This document shows positions 11,160-22,869 of a stretch of DNA of 64,000 nt, piece after piece. Each line of letters begins with the position of its first letter. Within the stretch, counting starts at the first letter, position 1. The notes beneath the pieces were generated by a model that was not told the origin of the DNA, did no database searches, and was given only the letters and a program-made list of their open reading frames with translations. Location: positions 23,279,108 through 23,343,107 of the forward strand of contig NW_024609835.1 in NCBI RefSeq assembly GCF_016920785.2, in the 5' to 3' direction. This DNA comes from Ixodes scapularis. Taxonomy: Eukaryota; Arthropoda; Arachnida; Ixodida; Ixodidae. The translations under genes were made by a program, and so were the position numbers.

Positions 11160-12119
11160 ACTACAAAAAAAAAAAAAAAAAGCATTTTTTAAATTTTTTG
11201 TCACATATACTAGACCCCAAAACTTTAGTTCGGACGGACGTACAACGCACTGACGTTGAATTGACGCTACCAAACTTCACGAGCGCCTTGATAGCCGAGT
11301 TGTACAACTTAATAAAATAGCGAATGTACGTGTGACTGGCTGAAAAAAAAACAAAAAAAAAAAGCTATTGTGGTTTTTTTCGTTTTACTGCAAAACCTTT
11401 GTATTTTTTCTGTACTTTTTGATAGGTATTTTAGCTGTTTAATATGCTATATCGCACCTTCATCAAGCCTCTCGTAAAAGTTGGGGCCGTCAATTTGACG
11501 TCACTGCTTTGTACGTCAGACTGAAGTTTTGGGGTGTCGTATATGAGACAAAAAGTGTAATGGCTACATCTTCCTTTTTTTATAGTGCTGTGTCTTGGAG
11601 CTACCGAGGCGGCTAGGCAAGGAAGAAACGAAGCAACCGCACCACTGCTTGTGTACGGGCACAATGTTCCAACTCTGCCAACGTTGCCATGTGTTAGCTA
11701 TACTAGCCGACCGGGCCAGCGTAGCTGCGGCGGAGAGCTCAGTCCAAAAGTCCAGAAGCGCGACCAAGGGAAGCCCGTCGCTCCTTAAAGACCCATTATT
11801 GTTGCCCACCAAGGCCCTACCTGGCGTGCGTGAGAGGAGGCAAACCAGCCGCCCTCGCCTTCCGGGGTTTCACACGCGACGACCCGACTTGCGCCTGGCA
11901 ACAGCGAGCGCCACCAGCAACAACCCTGGAGGCACCAGGCCGCTGCAACAACTACACCTACCGCTCAGAGACCTCGGCGGTTTCCAAGCACGTATAGAAA
12001 AAAGAAATTACAGCAAACGGTCTCTGGAGTGTTACCTTCCTGACGTTTTATGCGGGCTGTTTTGGATGTTTATATATATGCACAAAAAAGAAAAAACAAA
12101 ATAGGCTGGTTCGGCGCTC
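11160..12119. other. No gene recognised; 169-codon frame without domain
   Basis: The part at 11160-11430 has A and T homopolymers. A plus-strand frame of 169 codons (11595-12104) is rich in Arg, Pro and Leu and resembles no family I know. ACGTCAGACTGAAGTTTTGGG near 11513 and CCAAAACTTTAGTTCGGACGG near 11217 are loosely inverted copies, suggesting a decayed foldback across 11210-11545. Confidence 0.4.
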
Positions 12120-12700
12120 AATGCGAACGGCATTCATGTGCCCCGACCGCCGGCGCCGTAAACTGCGAAGATTGAAGGGGACCGTCCCCAACCCCCGAAT
12201 TCTGGAAAGAAAAGAAAGGAAAGCACAGGAGACGCGCGGAGCGACCTTCACAACGCGGCATTGGGGGGAGCTGATGTTGGCCGAAATTGGGCCTTGCTTT
12301 GGGCGCGCCAAAAATGGGCCTTTTGCACGCCGGGCCAAGCCACAGCCGACGTTCGCTCCAGACTCGCGCAGCCAGCGAGAGAGCGGCGTGAGCAGCTGTT
12401 GTTTTCGCAAAACACGGGCACGTCGCGCTAGAGAGCCGCCGGGGCAGCGCACCGCGCTGTTACCATGGGCGGGTCACGTGTCGCTTCCCTTTCCCTCTGC
12501 CCTCCGTTTCCTTCTTTCCACGTATTTTTCTCCCTCGCGCGGCTCGCTCGGCGTTGACAACGCAAAGCAGAGCCGAGCGCTTCGCTCAGCTGGTCGTCGG
12601 CTCTCGGCGTGGAAGGTCGCATTGTTCGGTTACTACGGGGCCGGTTGTCAGTCCTTGCGCTGCTCCGAGCGTGAATTATATTGTTATCGCTGCTACAAAG
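12120..12700. promoter_or_regulatory. GC-rich, CpG-dense region
   Basis: CpG-rich DNA with an E-box (GGGTCACGTG near 12473) and palindromic GCCGAGCGCTTCGCTCAGC near 12573. No exon with a recognisable domain was found. A splice-donor-like GGGTAAGTG occurs downstream near 13083. It could be a promoter region or simply GC-rich repeat DNA. Confidence 0.25.
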
Positions 12701-15098
12701 AGCTTTCAGAGGGACGACTTTCTGGTCATCCATGCTGTCACTGTTGTCGTTCATTAAGGTTTTTTTTTTTTGTTTTTTTTTTATTATTATTGCTTTGCTA
12801 TTGGATAAAATACTGGGGACAGTGGGGAGTTCCGATCTTGCTGCATTACCGAACGTGAGGTTTTTTTCTGATATATATTGCAACCATAGGTTTATATGAT
12901 AATTCGACGCTCTCTCTACCGGTCGTTCAATGTTTGCCCCAATATATGGGTGGTGTTCACTGGATGCCATAAATATTCGCTGTTTCTGGGCATGTGTCTC
13001 CGTTCCCGACTAAGCTGACAGACGCTGGACCTGCCTTACCGCTCCATCACACTACCTTTTATCGCCTGACCTCGCTCTCCACGGGTAAGTGTGGGAGTAC
13101 AACGTGATCACGCGGTGCAGGGCCGGCGGTGACTGCTCCCACGATCACGTAACTTCCCCACCCCGTCAGCTAAGTGTGCTTCTACAAGGCTGGCGAAACG
13201 CGCGTTATGTGCCACCAAGATCGTTCTAAACGTTGTTCTTTCCGAGAATGCGCTGCACAACGTCTAGCTCAATCGTCCAGTTAACGCTCAAAGCACTAAG
13301 AGCAGCCGCGCCCAAGGATAAAACTATCGACGCGGAGTGTATGATAGAAACCCCGTATGACTACTTCACCCAGGTTGTATACTTCACAGTTCCGGACAGC
13401 GCACACGGACAGCGTCCTCAAACGCATCTGTGTCATTCTGTCAGATAATGCCAGGGTGTAACACGACCTTGTTACGATGATGTCACGTCATGATGTCACT
13501 ATCAATTTAGAGTGCCCTTTGCGATGACGTCATAGTTTCACTGCGACATGATTCGGGCTACATCCATGGGCACGAAATCCCTTAGGCTGGCTTTATAATA
13601 AAAAATAAGATATCCCGCTAATTGTGAAAAGCGTGCCCAGGCGCCCCCGAAGCAATCGGCACTCTTCGAACGCTCAAATAGGAGGCAACATCCCGGTTAC
13701 GAAATGCTCTCTGTAACGTCCAGATATGAGGAACCATCTTAGAACATGTACGACCTAAATCAGTACGAAAAGCACGTAAGCGCTCACATTGTAGCGCGCG
13801 TTCCGTCTCACGCATCTGGAGCGGCCAACTAACTAGACATCGGGAACACAAAGGCTCCGCTTTTTAGAAAATTCGCTCCTAGCAACAACGCATACGGCAC
13901 CTGGTAACACAAATGACGCCGCGACGCTAATGATTATTAATTAGTTCAAAGCCGGGATGTCGGACGGACGACGCTACCGTCAAAGGAAAATTGGGACGTG
14001 CCCCATGAGGCGGGCTTCCCTGCCGGATTCGGGAGTGCAAGGGTGGTGCACCCTTTAAAGGGGACACGCCGTCGATGATGGCGGATGAATGCGTTAGAAC
14101 CAAGGTTACTAAAACACTCAGTTGGGAAACACCTTTGAAACCCGAACCGCTCGCGTCCTCCGAGACCAAACTGGATACGATAATAGCGCCGCCCTTTAGC
14201 GACAAGTAAAGACATGAAAGTTGGTTCATATAGCTACTGCGAAATGGCACTGAAAGATGGCGCCACCGGCCCTTGCGCGACTCGACCTGAACAAATACGT
14301 GCGACAGTGCAGTTCCCGGAGTGGCCGCTGCAGGAGAAATGGCGCCGTTGCGATCGCCTTTAGTTCGGTTCTCGAGTATTGATCGGAGCCACGTTTTGCG
14401 AGCAGGCTCTATGGCAGTTTTTCGATTGAGTTGTTCTAGTAACGTTGGTTAGAGCCTTTTGTGAGGCTTGGGGCGACAGGGTGTTTTCGGGTTGTCGAAA
14501 CTAAATACACTCGTTTCTGCTCGACTACGTTCGACATCGCGGTAGCGATAATCACTAAGAGCCTCCGAAACCCAGGGCGCGTCGGGTCCCGAGGACTTTA
14601 TTGTCTCTCAGCACATAATTTAACCGCAACACACACAGAAAAAAAAAAAAAAAAAGTTTTGTGATTTTGTTTGTGGCTTTTAGACGGTTAAACAAACAGT
14701 TCAAATAAGGAGCTCTCCGCTTTGCCGTAAACCGCGCATAGCACTGCACTGAACATTATCCTTGTTTAAGCTGATCTGATTTCACTAAAAGCCGTTGTCA
14801 TTCTTTTTTTCTTTTTTTACTGAAGCAAATGCATAAAATGTGTTGTTGTTGTTGTTGTTTTAGAGCGGATTATGTTCCAGGCACACAACCTGTGATTCTT
14901 TGATATGAAGACGCTTCTTTGTAGCTTATCGTGTGTACACCATTTGCATTTCGTTTCCGGAGTGTGAGTGCTTTGCATATCCCCGCCGGGGCGACATCAT
15001 GAAATCGTGTCATGCGCCAGAAAAGCTTTCCACTGTTTCGTCCACAGACGGACGCCGTCAGCTTTTCCCTGTCATGTAAGTACTAATGCTAACGCATT

Positions 15099-15100
<2 letters not shown>
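12701..15100. other. No gene recognised
   Basis: Unique-looking DNA. CRE-like and related palindromic motifs (GATGTCACGTCATGATGTCA and GATGACGTCAT) cluster at 13480-13535. A run of A lies at 14640-14655 and a TTG repeat near 14841-14860. The block at 13930-14330 is GC-rich and includes several GGCGCC sites. No frame has a recognisable domain. Confidence 0.5.

Positions 15101-15146
<46 letters not shown>
15101..15146. repeat. (CA)n microsatellite
   Basis: An uninterrupted run of CA dinucleotides of about 22 units. Confidence 0.95.
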
Positions 15147-15148
<2 letters not shown>

Positions 15149-15889
15149 GCATTGCACGCTGTAAGGTGCGAATCTTGAGTCGCGGTCATTTGTTAAGAGT
15201 TCTCAATCCCCTGCCCTTATTTTGGGTCAAAGTGAAGACTTGATGGAAACGTTAATAGACGACATGCAAAGAGCCGACAGGAAGAGAATCTCTCGCTCCA
15301 TCGTACAACCGGAACTGAACCAAGACGAAACTGCTTTCATTTATTTTCCTCCGCCTCAAAGCAAAATGCTTAAATAAACAAATACAAAAATATGCTTTAG
15401 GTTGTTACGGGGAAGCTTACCCAAGGTTGTGACAAAAGAAGCCTTCAGCTTTAGTACCCCAGGGAATACAACCCTAAGAATCTTTCAACATGGGCAACCA
15501 TACAAGCGTTAATTTGTTCACACGTGTTCGTTGTATTGTTTTTCTTTTTCTACTACTATACATATCAATAGTGAAGCCATACTCTCGTTTTTCAACAAAA
15601 AACGGAAAAAAACGCCAAACATTTTTATTTTCTCTTTTTTTTTTTTTGTAGGTGAGTGGGGGCGCAGCATTAAAGACGTGGGCATGCAGCGCCTTGTACT
15701 TTTCGAATCGGACTTCAAGGGCGCACTTCAAAGGCGCCGTTGCGAACCTCGAACAACTGGGCAATCACTCTAAGTGCGATAAAGCTCTTGCATTTTTGTT
15801 CATCCGCTGTCAAACTGCGCATACTGCCGTCAATCAAAAAAATACATTTAAAAAAAAAAAAAAAAAAACGAAAAAGGCAGCAGATATGA
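15147..15889. other. No gene recognised
   Basis: AT-rich DNA with T and A runs (15640-15650, 15849-15868). Short frames on both strands have no domain. Confidence 0.55.
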
Positions 15890-16056
15890 AGACAGAATTA
15901 TGGACGGACACGACTCGAGCATACTCGAAGCCCGTTGGCTTCATTCATGCTTCGAATATGTCCGCAGACATCTGTTGTATTCCATGTGGCAGTTCCATCG
16001 CACATTTAATACAGTGTCCGCAGGCTGTCCTTTGTACTATGTATTAGCAGTATCAA
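15890..16056. repeat. Diverged MITE of family D type
   Basis: GCTTCATTCATGCTTCGAAT and GTCCGCAG motifs are followed by GTCCTTTGTACTATGTATTA and GCAGTATCAACGCGGCTGTA. The right end matches the family D terminus CTTTTGTATGATGTATTAGC followed by AGTGTGAC-CCGGCT with mismatches. Similar diverged copies lie near 18060-18340, 23090-23215, 36069-36270 and 32595-32695. Confidence 0.45.
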
Positions 16057-16298
16057 CGCGGCTGTAGTGGCACGTTCTCTACATTGCGACCCTAGGATTC
16101 GACGAACACTCGCAGTGCTTGACACACCATTCGCGAGGAAGATGGACTATATGTTGCGTCGTTACCACTGCGTTAAAGTAATGGCGAGATGCGACTATTG
16201 GAGACGGCTCAGACGTATCGGCTGCGCTCATTTGCAGCAAAACGCGATGCAACAGCCTCTTCATCGAGCTCCGAATAGACTTCTCTCACGAGCCTTAA

Positions 16299-16506
16299 GC
16301 CTGGTTCAGACAGTTGCGTTTGACTGCTTTTGACTGCGTTGCGGCTGCGAGAAACCAGGACATCCCTGCTGCTTATAACGCGTGCCAACATGATTCCTTG
16401 AATTGGATTCCACGCTTCATATGAAGCACAGATGTGCCGGTGACTCGATTTCGGTTCTCGCCGCAACGCAGTTAAACGCACTCAAACGCAGGTGTCTGAA
16501 CCGGCC
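16299..16506. mobile_element. Foldback MITE with TTAA target duplication
   Basis: Left terminus GCCTGGTTCAGACAGTTGCG, right the complement of GGCCGGTTCAGACACCTGCG. The arms extend about 60 bp and include TGACTGCGTTGCGGC. TTAA is present on both sides, at 16295-16298 and 16507-16510, as expected for a piggyBac-type integration. It has no coding capacity. Confidence 0.72.
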
Positions 16507-16510
16507 TTAA

Positions 16511-18059
16511 TAGATCTGAGAACGCGACGTGTCTCGGGGATAGTACGGGCCGTCCGATAGCAACGCCTGTATTACAAACACGACCTACAAATCTGTCGTA
16601 GACGTGACTGACATTCGACAGAGAGGGGTCGCTGACACTTTGACGTGCTCGATTCGCCTGGAAGCTGTACATCGCGGAACGACCGCGTCTTTACAGTTTC
16701 TGGATTTGTATAATACCGTGAAAACACACTTTCGAAATGTCAATAGGATCTATCGAAACTTTTAGGATCTATCCAGCTTTTAACAATCCAACTTGTAGTC
16801 GAACCGTTCCTAGGTAAAACCCAGGAACCAAAAAACCATTGCATCATCGAAAGCAAGGAATGAAAGGGGGAACGTAGATCTATTCGGTAGAATTAATATA
16901 GTTCTATTAATCGATATCAATCGCACAAACCGCGTCGAAAAGAATTAAAACGTAGCGGTCGGTTTTACGACCCAATGTCGCGCTTCACTCAAGAAGGAAA
17001 AGGTCAAAAGGCGCAACATATTCCCTCTCAAACGAGGGAAACGCAATGGGGATCGAGAATTAGAAAACAATATCCGTCCAAGCGCCCCAGTATCCGAGAA
17101 TACGACCATTTGGAGCGGCACAAAAACGGCGTTCGGTAGATGTATACGTCGAGAAAGACGATCGTCCGGTGTGGACGCTGATGAAACGTTGCGTCAGAAA
17201 AGAGTCCCCGTATTATGCGCACTCAGGGGTTTCAGGAAAGTTGGCCTCTTTTTCTTGGCTTCGTGCGAAACCGGTAGGATACAGATCGCCGTGGTGCTGC
17301 CTGGGGGAGTCCGAGCAAGTGGGCAGGGCCATCAGATACGCGGTCGAGTGCACCGCTGCTGCAAGGCGAAAGTTGCTCGCGATGCAAATCGAACACGACG
17401 AAAGAAATCGAAAGGGACTGTTACCTGGTCAGGCCTTCAGCGTACATGATGCAAACTGCACTGAAGTTTGCAAGGGGCGCTTCTGTTTTCCTCACAATGG
17501 AGAGGATAGGTGCTACCCACGCGGTTACGTTTTCAATTTCATAGCGCATAGAAGCTCGGCATTTCACGCGCTCGCACCAACGGAGGAACTTGAAGTATCC
17601 TCAGTCTGGGTTTGCGAAAAAAAACATTCCACCAGGCGGCGATTCCCACACTTCTCGCCGCGAATGATGATAATGCGGAATTAGCCGATCATGAAGCCCA
17701 AGAACCAACCACGAACAGCGAAGCGTGAGCGTAAGTCACGCCCTGCGTTTCTGAAGCTTTCAATGACTCTTGCAAAAAAAAAAAAAAATGTGTAGGAGCA
17801 TATTAAAAAAAAAAAAAAAGGTTGTGGAACCGAAATGGCAAGACCTGACAGTTGCAGAAATCTTCAATACGGACAGATCTGCACAAAAAACGTCGACATA
17901 AAGCGAGTCAGGCCCCCTGTCGAAACAAAGAGATTGGCTTAAACGGGTGAAATGAGGACACTTTTATTTTTCGCTAGTGTCGGAAAGAGTGCGCACCAGT
18001 GGCCAACCATTTTGTTTCGCGTTGCACATCTTTTAAGAGCAAGCACGTCTGACTGAAGT
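16511..18059. other. No gene recognised
   Basis: A 171-codon plus frame at 17169-17684 overlaps another frame and shows no recognisable domain, though it contains two Cys-rich clusters. Two A runs lie at about 17774-17788 and 17805-17819. I see no repeat ends. Confidence 0.45.
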
Positions 18060-18340
18060 TCATAAAAGCCGGGGTCGCACTGCTCCTATACATCATATAC
18101 AAAATACACGGTGTTCCTTGCAGGCATGACGACCGAATTATATTCCGACGAGCCTAAAGCTTGCTAGAAGCTTTGTTTTTTTGTTTTTTTTTTTGAACAT
18201 GCATCTGTTTCGAATATTTCTGCAAACAGTTTTTTTATGACAAATTTGACAGGGCCGCCATACAAAGGACAGAGCACACCTCGAACAGTGTGTCAGCAGC
18301 GTGAACGCAGTTTTAGTATTATACCTAAGTTTCGACGGAA
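18060..18340. repeat. Diverged MITE of family D type
   Basis: The left end AAAGCCGGGGTCGCACTGCT matches the family D terminus and is followed by ATACATCATATACAAAATAC. The right part has CATACAAAGGACAGAGC and GTGTGTCAGCAGCGTGAACG before TTTTAG. The interior has T runs. The ends are too decayed to define a duplication. Confidence 0.5.
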
Positions 18341-21300
18341 TCTAAAGAAGTTTCGTTAACGCTTCGAAATTTTGCGTGCCTCGGGCAAAGCCAACGAGTC
18401 AATTTTGTTTAATTTTGGTAGCAGTATTGCTTTTTATTACGCTTCAAACTATAATAAACCTAGCCGTGGCCAGCTAGCGCCTAGAGGCCTCCCTACGCTT
18501 AAAAACCAAGCGCCGCAGCCGCTTGTTTTGCGTTACCGAGACTGTTACCAAACTCGGAAACAAGCTACGTCAACTAGTGGTACAAAAGCGCGCACTAAAA
18601 CGCCTCAATTCGTTGAGCGCGCGTTATACCCTGCTATTTGTAAAAAAGTGGAATTTATAACGGTTCCCGCGTTTCAGGGGCGAATAATAAATCGGCCCGC
18701 AGATTACTGCTTTTACGTAAAGGAATGATCGTCTCCCTGAATTGGGCGAGGCATTTTAGCGTATTTGACTTTACGTCGCCCGCGGAAACAAGAGCCCGAA
18801 ACCGTCGGAGTAAATTGCATTACGAAAGCTACCTGCAGTACATGCACGGCGTGCGCAATTTTCCCCCTGGTAATTATTTTCAGCCTTTATATAACGGCGA
18901 GCATTTATGGGACATGCACTTTCGACACACGAAACATAAGTATAAAAAGCGAAATGATTACTTTGTAATTGTTTTGTTTGCTTCGCGTAGTTGGCCCTTC
19001 GTTTAGTTTCGTTCTTTAGGGTGTTTCTGGGCAAAATTCCAGCGGAAAAATAAGACGTAATAAATAAACCAATGAACGGGGTGTATTAAACCTTTTTAGC
19101 AAGGTGTGTTCAGGTGGTGTATCTATCAGACTCAAAATTTATGAGTGTAGGATTCAAAAAAGACATTCAAACCTAAAAAAAACTAGTCTCTTTTTGTTGT
19201 TTTCTCTTTCTTTAAACGTTAGAAGAAAAAGAAACAAAAAAACAACGCCTGGTTCACGCTGCTACTTGTAGATGGCACCACACAAGCTCAGACCTGCTAT
19301 ACTTCGTTTCAGCTTAAGTGCAGACGCAGCCGATGCTGCAAGCGCGAGCATATGGCCCTGAACCATAGCCGCCTCTATACTCACAAAACCTGGCAGTTCA
19401 ACAACGGAGGCATAGAGTGCCCGGTCGCAGATTTGGGGCGCGAGGGCACAGAGCATCAAAGAGACATTTCTCGGGGAACCTGGACGTCAGCGCACATCTT
19501 CTGCAGCGGCGAGGACCCGAAATACACTTGTTCGCTCGAGAGAAGTGTTTTTCGGCGTCTCGCCGCAGTGGGGCGCCAGTCACATGACTGTCCTCTCATC
19601 CGTTGTCTGCCATTCCACCTTTTCCATTTCGGCGGCCGCTTCTCGTGACGATCTGCCCGCACTGCACGAGCGCGCGTGCTTGGCAAGGACGCTGAAAGCC
19701 GGGAGCTCGTGCTTGATCTGCCTTCGAATGCTCATCTGAAAGAAGCTTTCACGTTTTTTGCTTAATCTCGTGCCTACAATGAAACCTACAGTGAACACAT
19801 TTTAGTATCATAAATGCAACACGTGAAGACACCTTCGCGAAAAAATTTTCTTTACACTGCAGTTCGTCGGTTTATGTATATGCATTTTTATGTACGTCCG
19901 TCATAGCGCTCGGAAACACCCTGTATAGAGAGGACGGCGCGTCCGCTTCCAGTGCGCTATTCAGCGGACGCGGTCGGTTTTTTTCGAAAGCCTATTTTGC
20001 TTGACAAAGAGCGCACACGTGTTTCCAACGCGTGCAGCACTTTGCCCCTCGATTGCGAGCTTCCATGGTCGAGCGCCTGAAATGAAAGGTGTACGCTTTG
20101 CATCTAGAATTAACAATGCCGGATTCCGGACGAGTCGTGAACCGTGTCTCGTTTGCGAGTCAACGCGACCGCCCAAGAGTTCGATCCGTTAAACAATGGA
20201 GGGTGGCCGGCAGACCATTTGGAGTTGTGCTAGAGTCACCGAGAGGGGGCGCGGGGAGCCCCCAGCATCTTATTATCGTTCTTAGGGTCATGTGGGTGCA
20301 GCATCAGCGGATAAAAATGGCGACGAACGAATTACCAAGCGAAATACTTGAATATATTCGAAGCCACGACTTGGGTTTCTTGACTTGTCAATATTTATAG
20401 GGATCTTCGCTTTCCCCCGTCGAGGCCAATTTCTTCCCTAAAACACAGAAATATCGCGTATCAATGAGTGGTCCTGATACGAGCCACAGTATCCCAGTTA
20501 AAATATGTGATCAAAGCCTAGATATTTGTGATAATTATGTGAAACATGAGATGCTTATCATCGTCTTTTTTTCCACCTTTTCTTGAAGCACACTTGCCTT
20601 TAACCTGCTTTTAATAGCATCAAAAAGAATTTTTCTAAATGTATTTTAGCGTATTTGTCGTGATACGAGATAAAATCTTTTTTATTTATTTATTTTAGTA
20701 GTAAATATTTCCGTGGAGGCACTCCACGCATCCACACGCCTTTCAAGCACTCACTCGCACGGCACAAAAACGATTTTTGCGCACGCGATACGAAAAATCG
20801 ACCGAGTCGCTTATATTATTCAAAAACAGACATCTATCCGGGTTTGATCCTTCAATCGCATGGCCATCATAACAGCTGCATGCGGTGGTACCAAGGAAAA
20901 AGACAAGAGGGCAACGCTTCCCAGTCCGTGCTTTATAAGTCCGTTTAACGGGAACACTCGCGAGGGGAAAGAGATCGGTGAATCCACGAGCTCGCTCCCC
21001 TGCATCTCACAACGCCGCGAAAACTCTTTCAATCTAGCGAAAAGTGCAGGGGGGATTCCCATTGTATCGCAGCATCGCGCACCTTTAGCGGGGAGTTCCC
21101 CCGCCGAGCTGCGAACTAACCCTACGAGCGGCACGCGTTCGCCTTTCAGGGTCAGGCAGTCGTATAGCGTTCGGCATCTCGGAGCTAATAGTTTTTTGTG
21201 AGTTTTCGTGGTTCCCGCGCGCTCCTATACACAGTCGCTGGCTTTCCGCGTTTTAACACTGTGTGGCGATATTCGTGTATGGCCACGAACACCCGGCAAC

Positions 21301-21904
21301 GGGTTCTTTCACCGAGTCACGACCGCAAGGCGATATTCTTTGAGAAGGGTTACAACGATCCACTGAAGAGAGCATCGAAACACGGTGCTCCGTGATAGCG
21401 TGGTTGATGTGTATAGTACCCCTAAATAAGCTACGCTTCAGAGTAACAACACTCGGTTATATTGTGGCTTAAAATCATGGTTGCCAGTTCTCTGAAGCTT
21501 TATCTCAAATCACAGGAAACGCTTTTCCGCCCTCCATAAATGTTTAAACAGTTCGCGGCAGAGCAAAGCAATATTACATGAGCTTCCTAACACCGAATCT
21601 AATGCTGAGGAAGTCTCACTTTTGAATCATGAAGAACGGCAGTTGCGTCTGCTCAGCACAAATACCAAAATGGCGGCGCCCACAACAATGTCGGGGAACG
21701 AAGTGCCGATACTCTAAGCGCAGCTCATTTAGTGGCTCTAGATGTATACGAGCCACCCCAGTCAATTCAGCGCAGCGAAGTCAGTCAGAAAACGTTTAAT
21801 GCCATAGAAGAAGAAAAATAAAAGAAAAAAAAGGAAGAAAAGAGGGAAAGGTATGAGGGAGTGCGCCTGTGATATCAAGATCTAGACGCTGGCACTAAGG
21901 AAAG
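18341..21904. other. No gene recognised
   Basis: A 3.5-kb stretch without a recognisable domain. Two successive plus frames (18372-18728 and 18725-19006) overlap by 4 bases but lack any family signature. Parts at 19260-19740 and 19930-20290 are GC-rich. A T-rich tract lies at 20680-20700. AAAATGGCGGCGCC at 21667 is a YY1-like motif. I cannot assign function to any of it. Confidence 0.45.
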
Positions 21905-22700
21905 GTAACTAAATCTAAATAAACATGTCCAGCTTGGCCTCATAGATAAAATCCAGGAGACCTTTCAAGACTCTTCGTCTGTCACTCTCGGAGCCTGGTG
22001 GATGTGTCCACCCCTCCATAGATGCGATGTCTGTTGGTCGATGTTTTGCCCTTATGTCTTTGTACTCTGAAAACTCCCACACCAAGTGAAAAATGTCTGC
22101 CTTGACGCCCATGTTGCACTATGAGCAAGTTCCGGATCTTTTTTCTTGGCTCCAAGATGTGACGCGCGCTGGTGTTGGTGCGGTGTCCGTCCTCACTTGA
22201 GTCAGGAGAACTCTCGCCCGTCTTCCAAAACCCGTGCAAGGGAGCGGGTCTGGGTTTTCGGGGAGGTTGTCTTCGAGTTTTGCTAGGTAGTCTTCTCTGA
22301 TCTTGGCCCGAACCTCGTCTGGATCATATTCTTGTGGTTCCCAGTAGGCCTGTGCCCGATCGCAAGCGTGGCCGTACCCTTGGTCATGCTGTGATGCAGG
22401 TATGTCGTCCGAACCGCGGGGAAGAATAAGCGACGCGCGGGCCAGGCGATGTCCCTGTTCGTTGCCGGGTATGCTCGCGTGACCGGGAGCCCATGCAATT
22501 CTTGCGGTGATGCCTCTTGAAACTAGTTGAGAAGCAAGTTTCTTTGTCGAGCGGACTATCCGGCTTGGACTGTTTCTTATTCTACATTCCTTCACCGCCT
22601 CTTGCGAATCTGTAAATATCCGGAGGTTCGTTGTTATCGGGACGGGGAGTCTATGTGGAGCGCAAGTTCGTCTGCCTCTTTTGCAGGGGTTGTGGTGACG
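21905..22700 (-). pseudogene. 5'-truncated LINE 3' end: RNase H domain and C-terminal tail
   Basis: Reading right to left, the frame has RIFTDSQEAVKECRIRN, carrying the RNase H aspartate in TDSQ. It continues through a helix to IAWAPGHASIPGNEQGHRLA, the typical RNase H W-x-P-G-H-x-x-I-x-G-N-E block of LINE elements. The domain frame is open over 22119-22595; an adjacent frame (21915-22112) continues with KADIFHLVWEFSEYKDIR, the expected C-terminal tail. A frameshift therefore lies near 22115. A second shift near 22640 separates an upstream ADELAL piece. The reverse transcriptase is absent. Elements with an RNase H domain of this kind belong to the I/R1/Jockey-like group; I cannot choose the clade. 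It is non-functional. Confidence 0.72.
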
Positions 22701-22869
22701 TCAGAAAGACGCCGAACCCTGACTGGATCTGAATAAAGGATAGTGGGTAGACCTCGAGGCAGCTTGCTTCGAGGTCTACCAACTGTCCTTCAATGAAAGC
22801 CAATCAGAGCTCGGCGTTCTGACGACGACACCACAACCCCTGCAAAGGATGCAGACGAACTTGCACTCC
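22657..22869. repeat. Inverted repeat joining two RNase H gene pieces
   Basis: Arms of about 100 bp (22657-22758 and 22769-22869) are inverted copies. The outer ends encode the same short peptide, TTPAK-(E/D)-ADELAL, on opposite strands. The inner parts match the foldback core GACGTCAGAA..GCC found at 9.9 and 49.2 kb, and the tip is GTAGACCTCGA..TCGAGGTCTAC. Twin priming of the LINE or insertion of a foldback with adjacent duplication could both give this layout. Confidence 0.55.

Noticed and set aside
13060..13100. A splice-donor-like GGGTAAGTG downstream of a CpG-dense region
   Set aside because: No start codon or frame upstream connects to it, and GTAAGT alone is too common.
17169..17684. 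A 171-codon plus-strand frame with Cys clusters
   Set aside because: The Cys spacing fits no zinc finger I know and a second frame overlaps it. No supporting splice or promoter signal.
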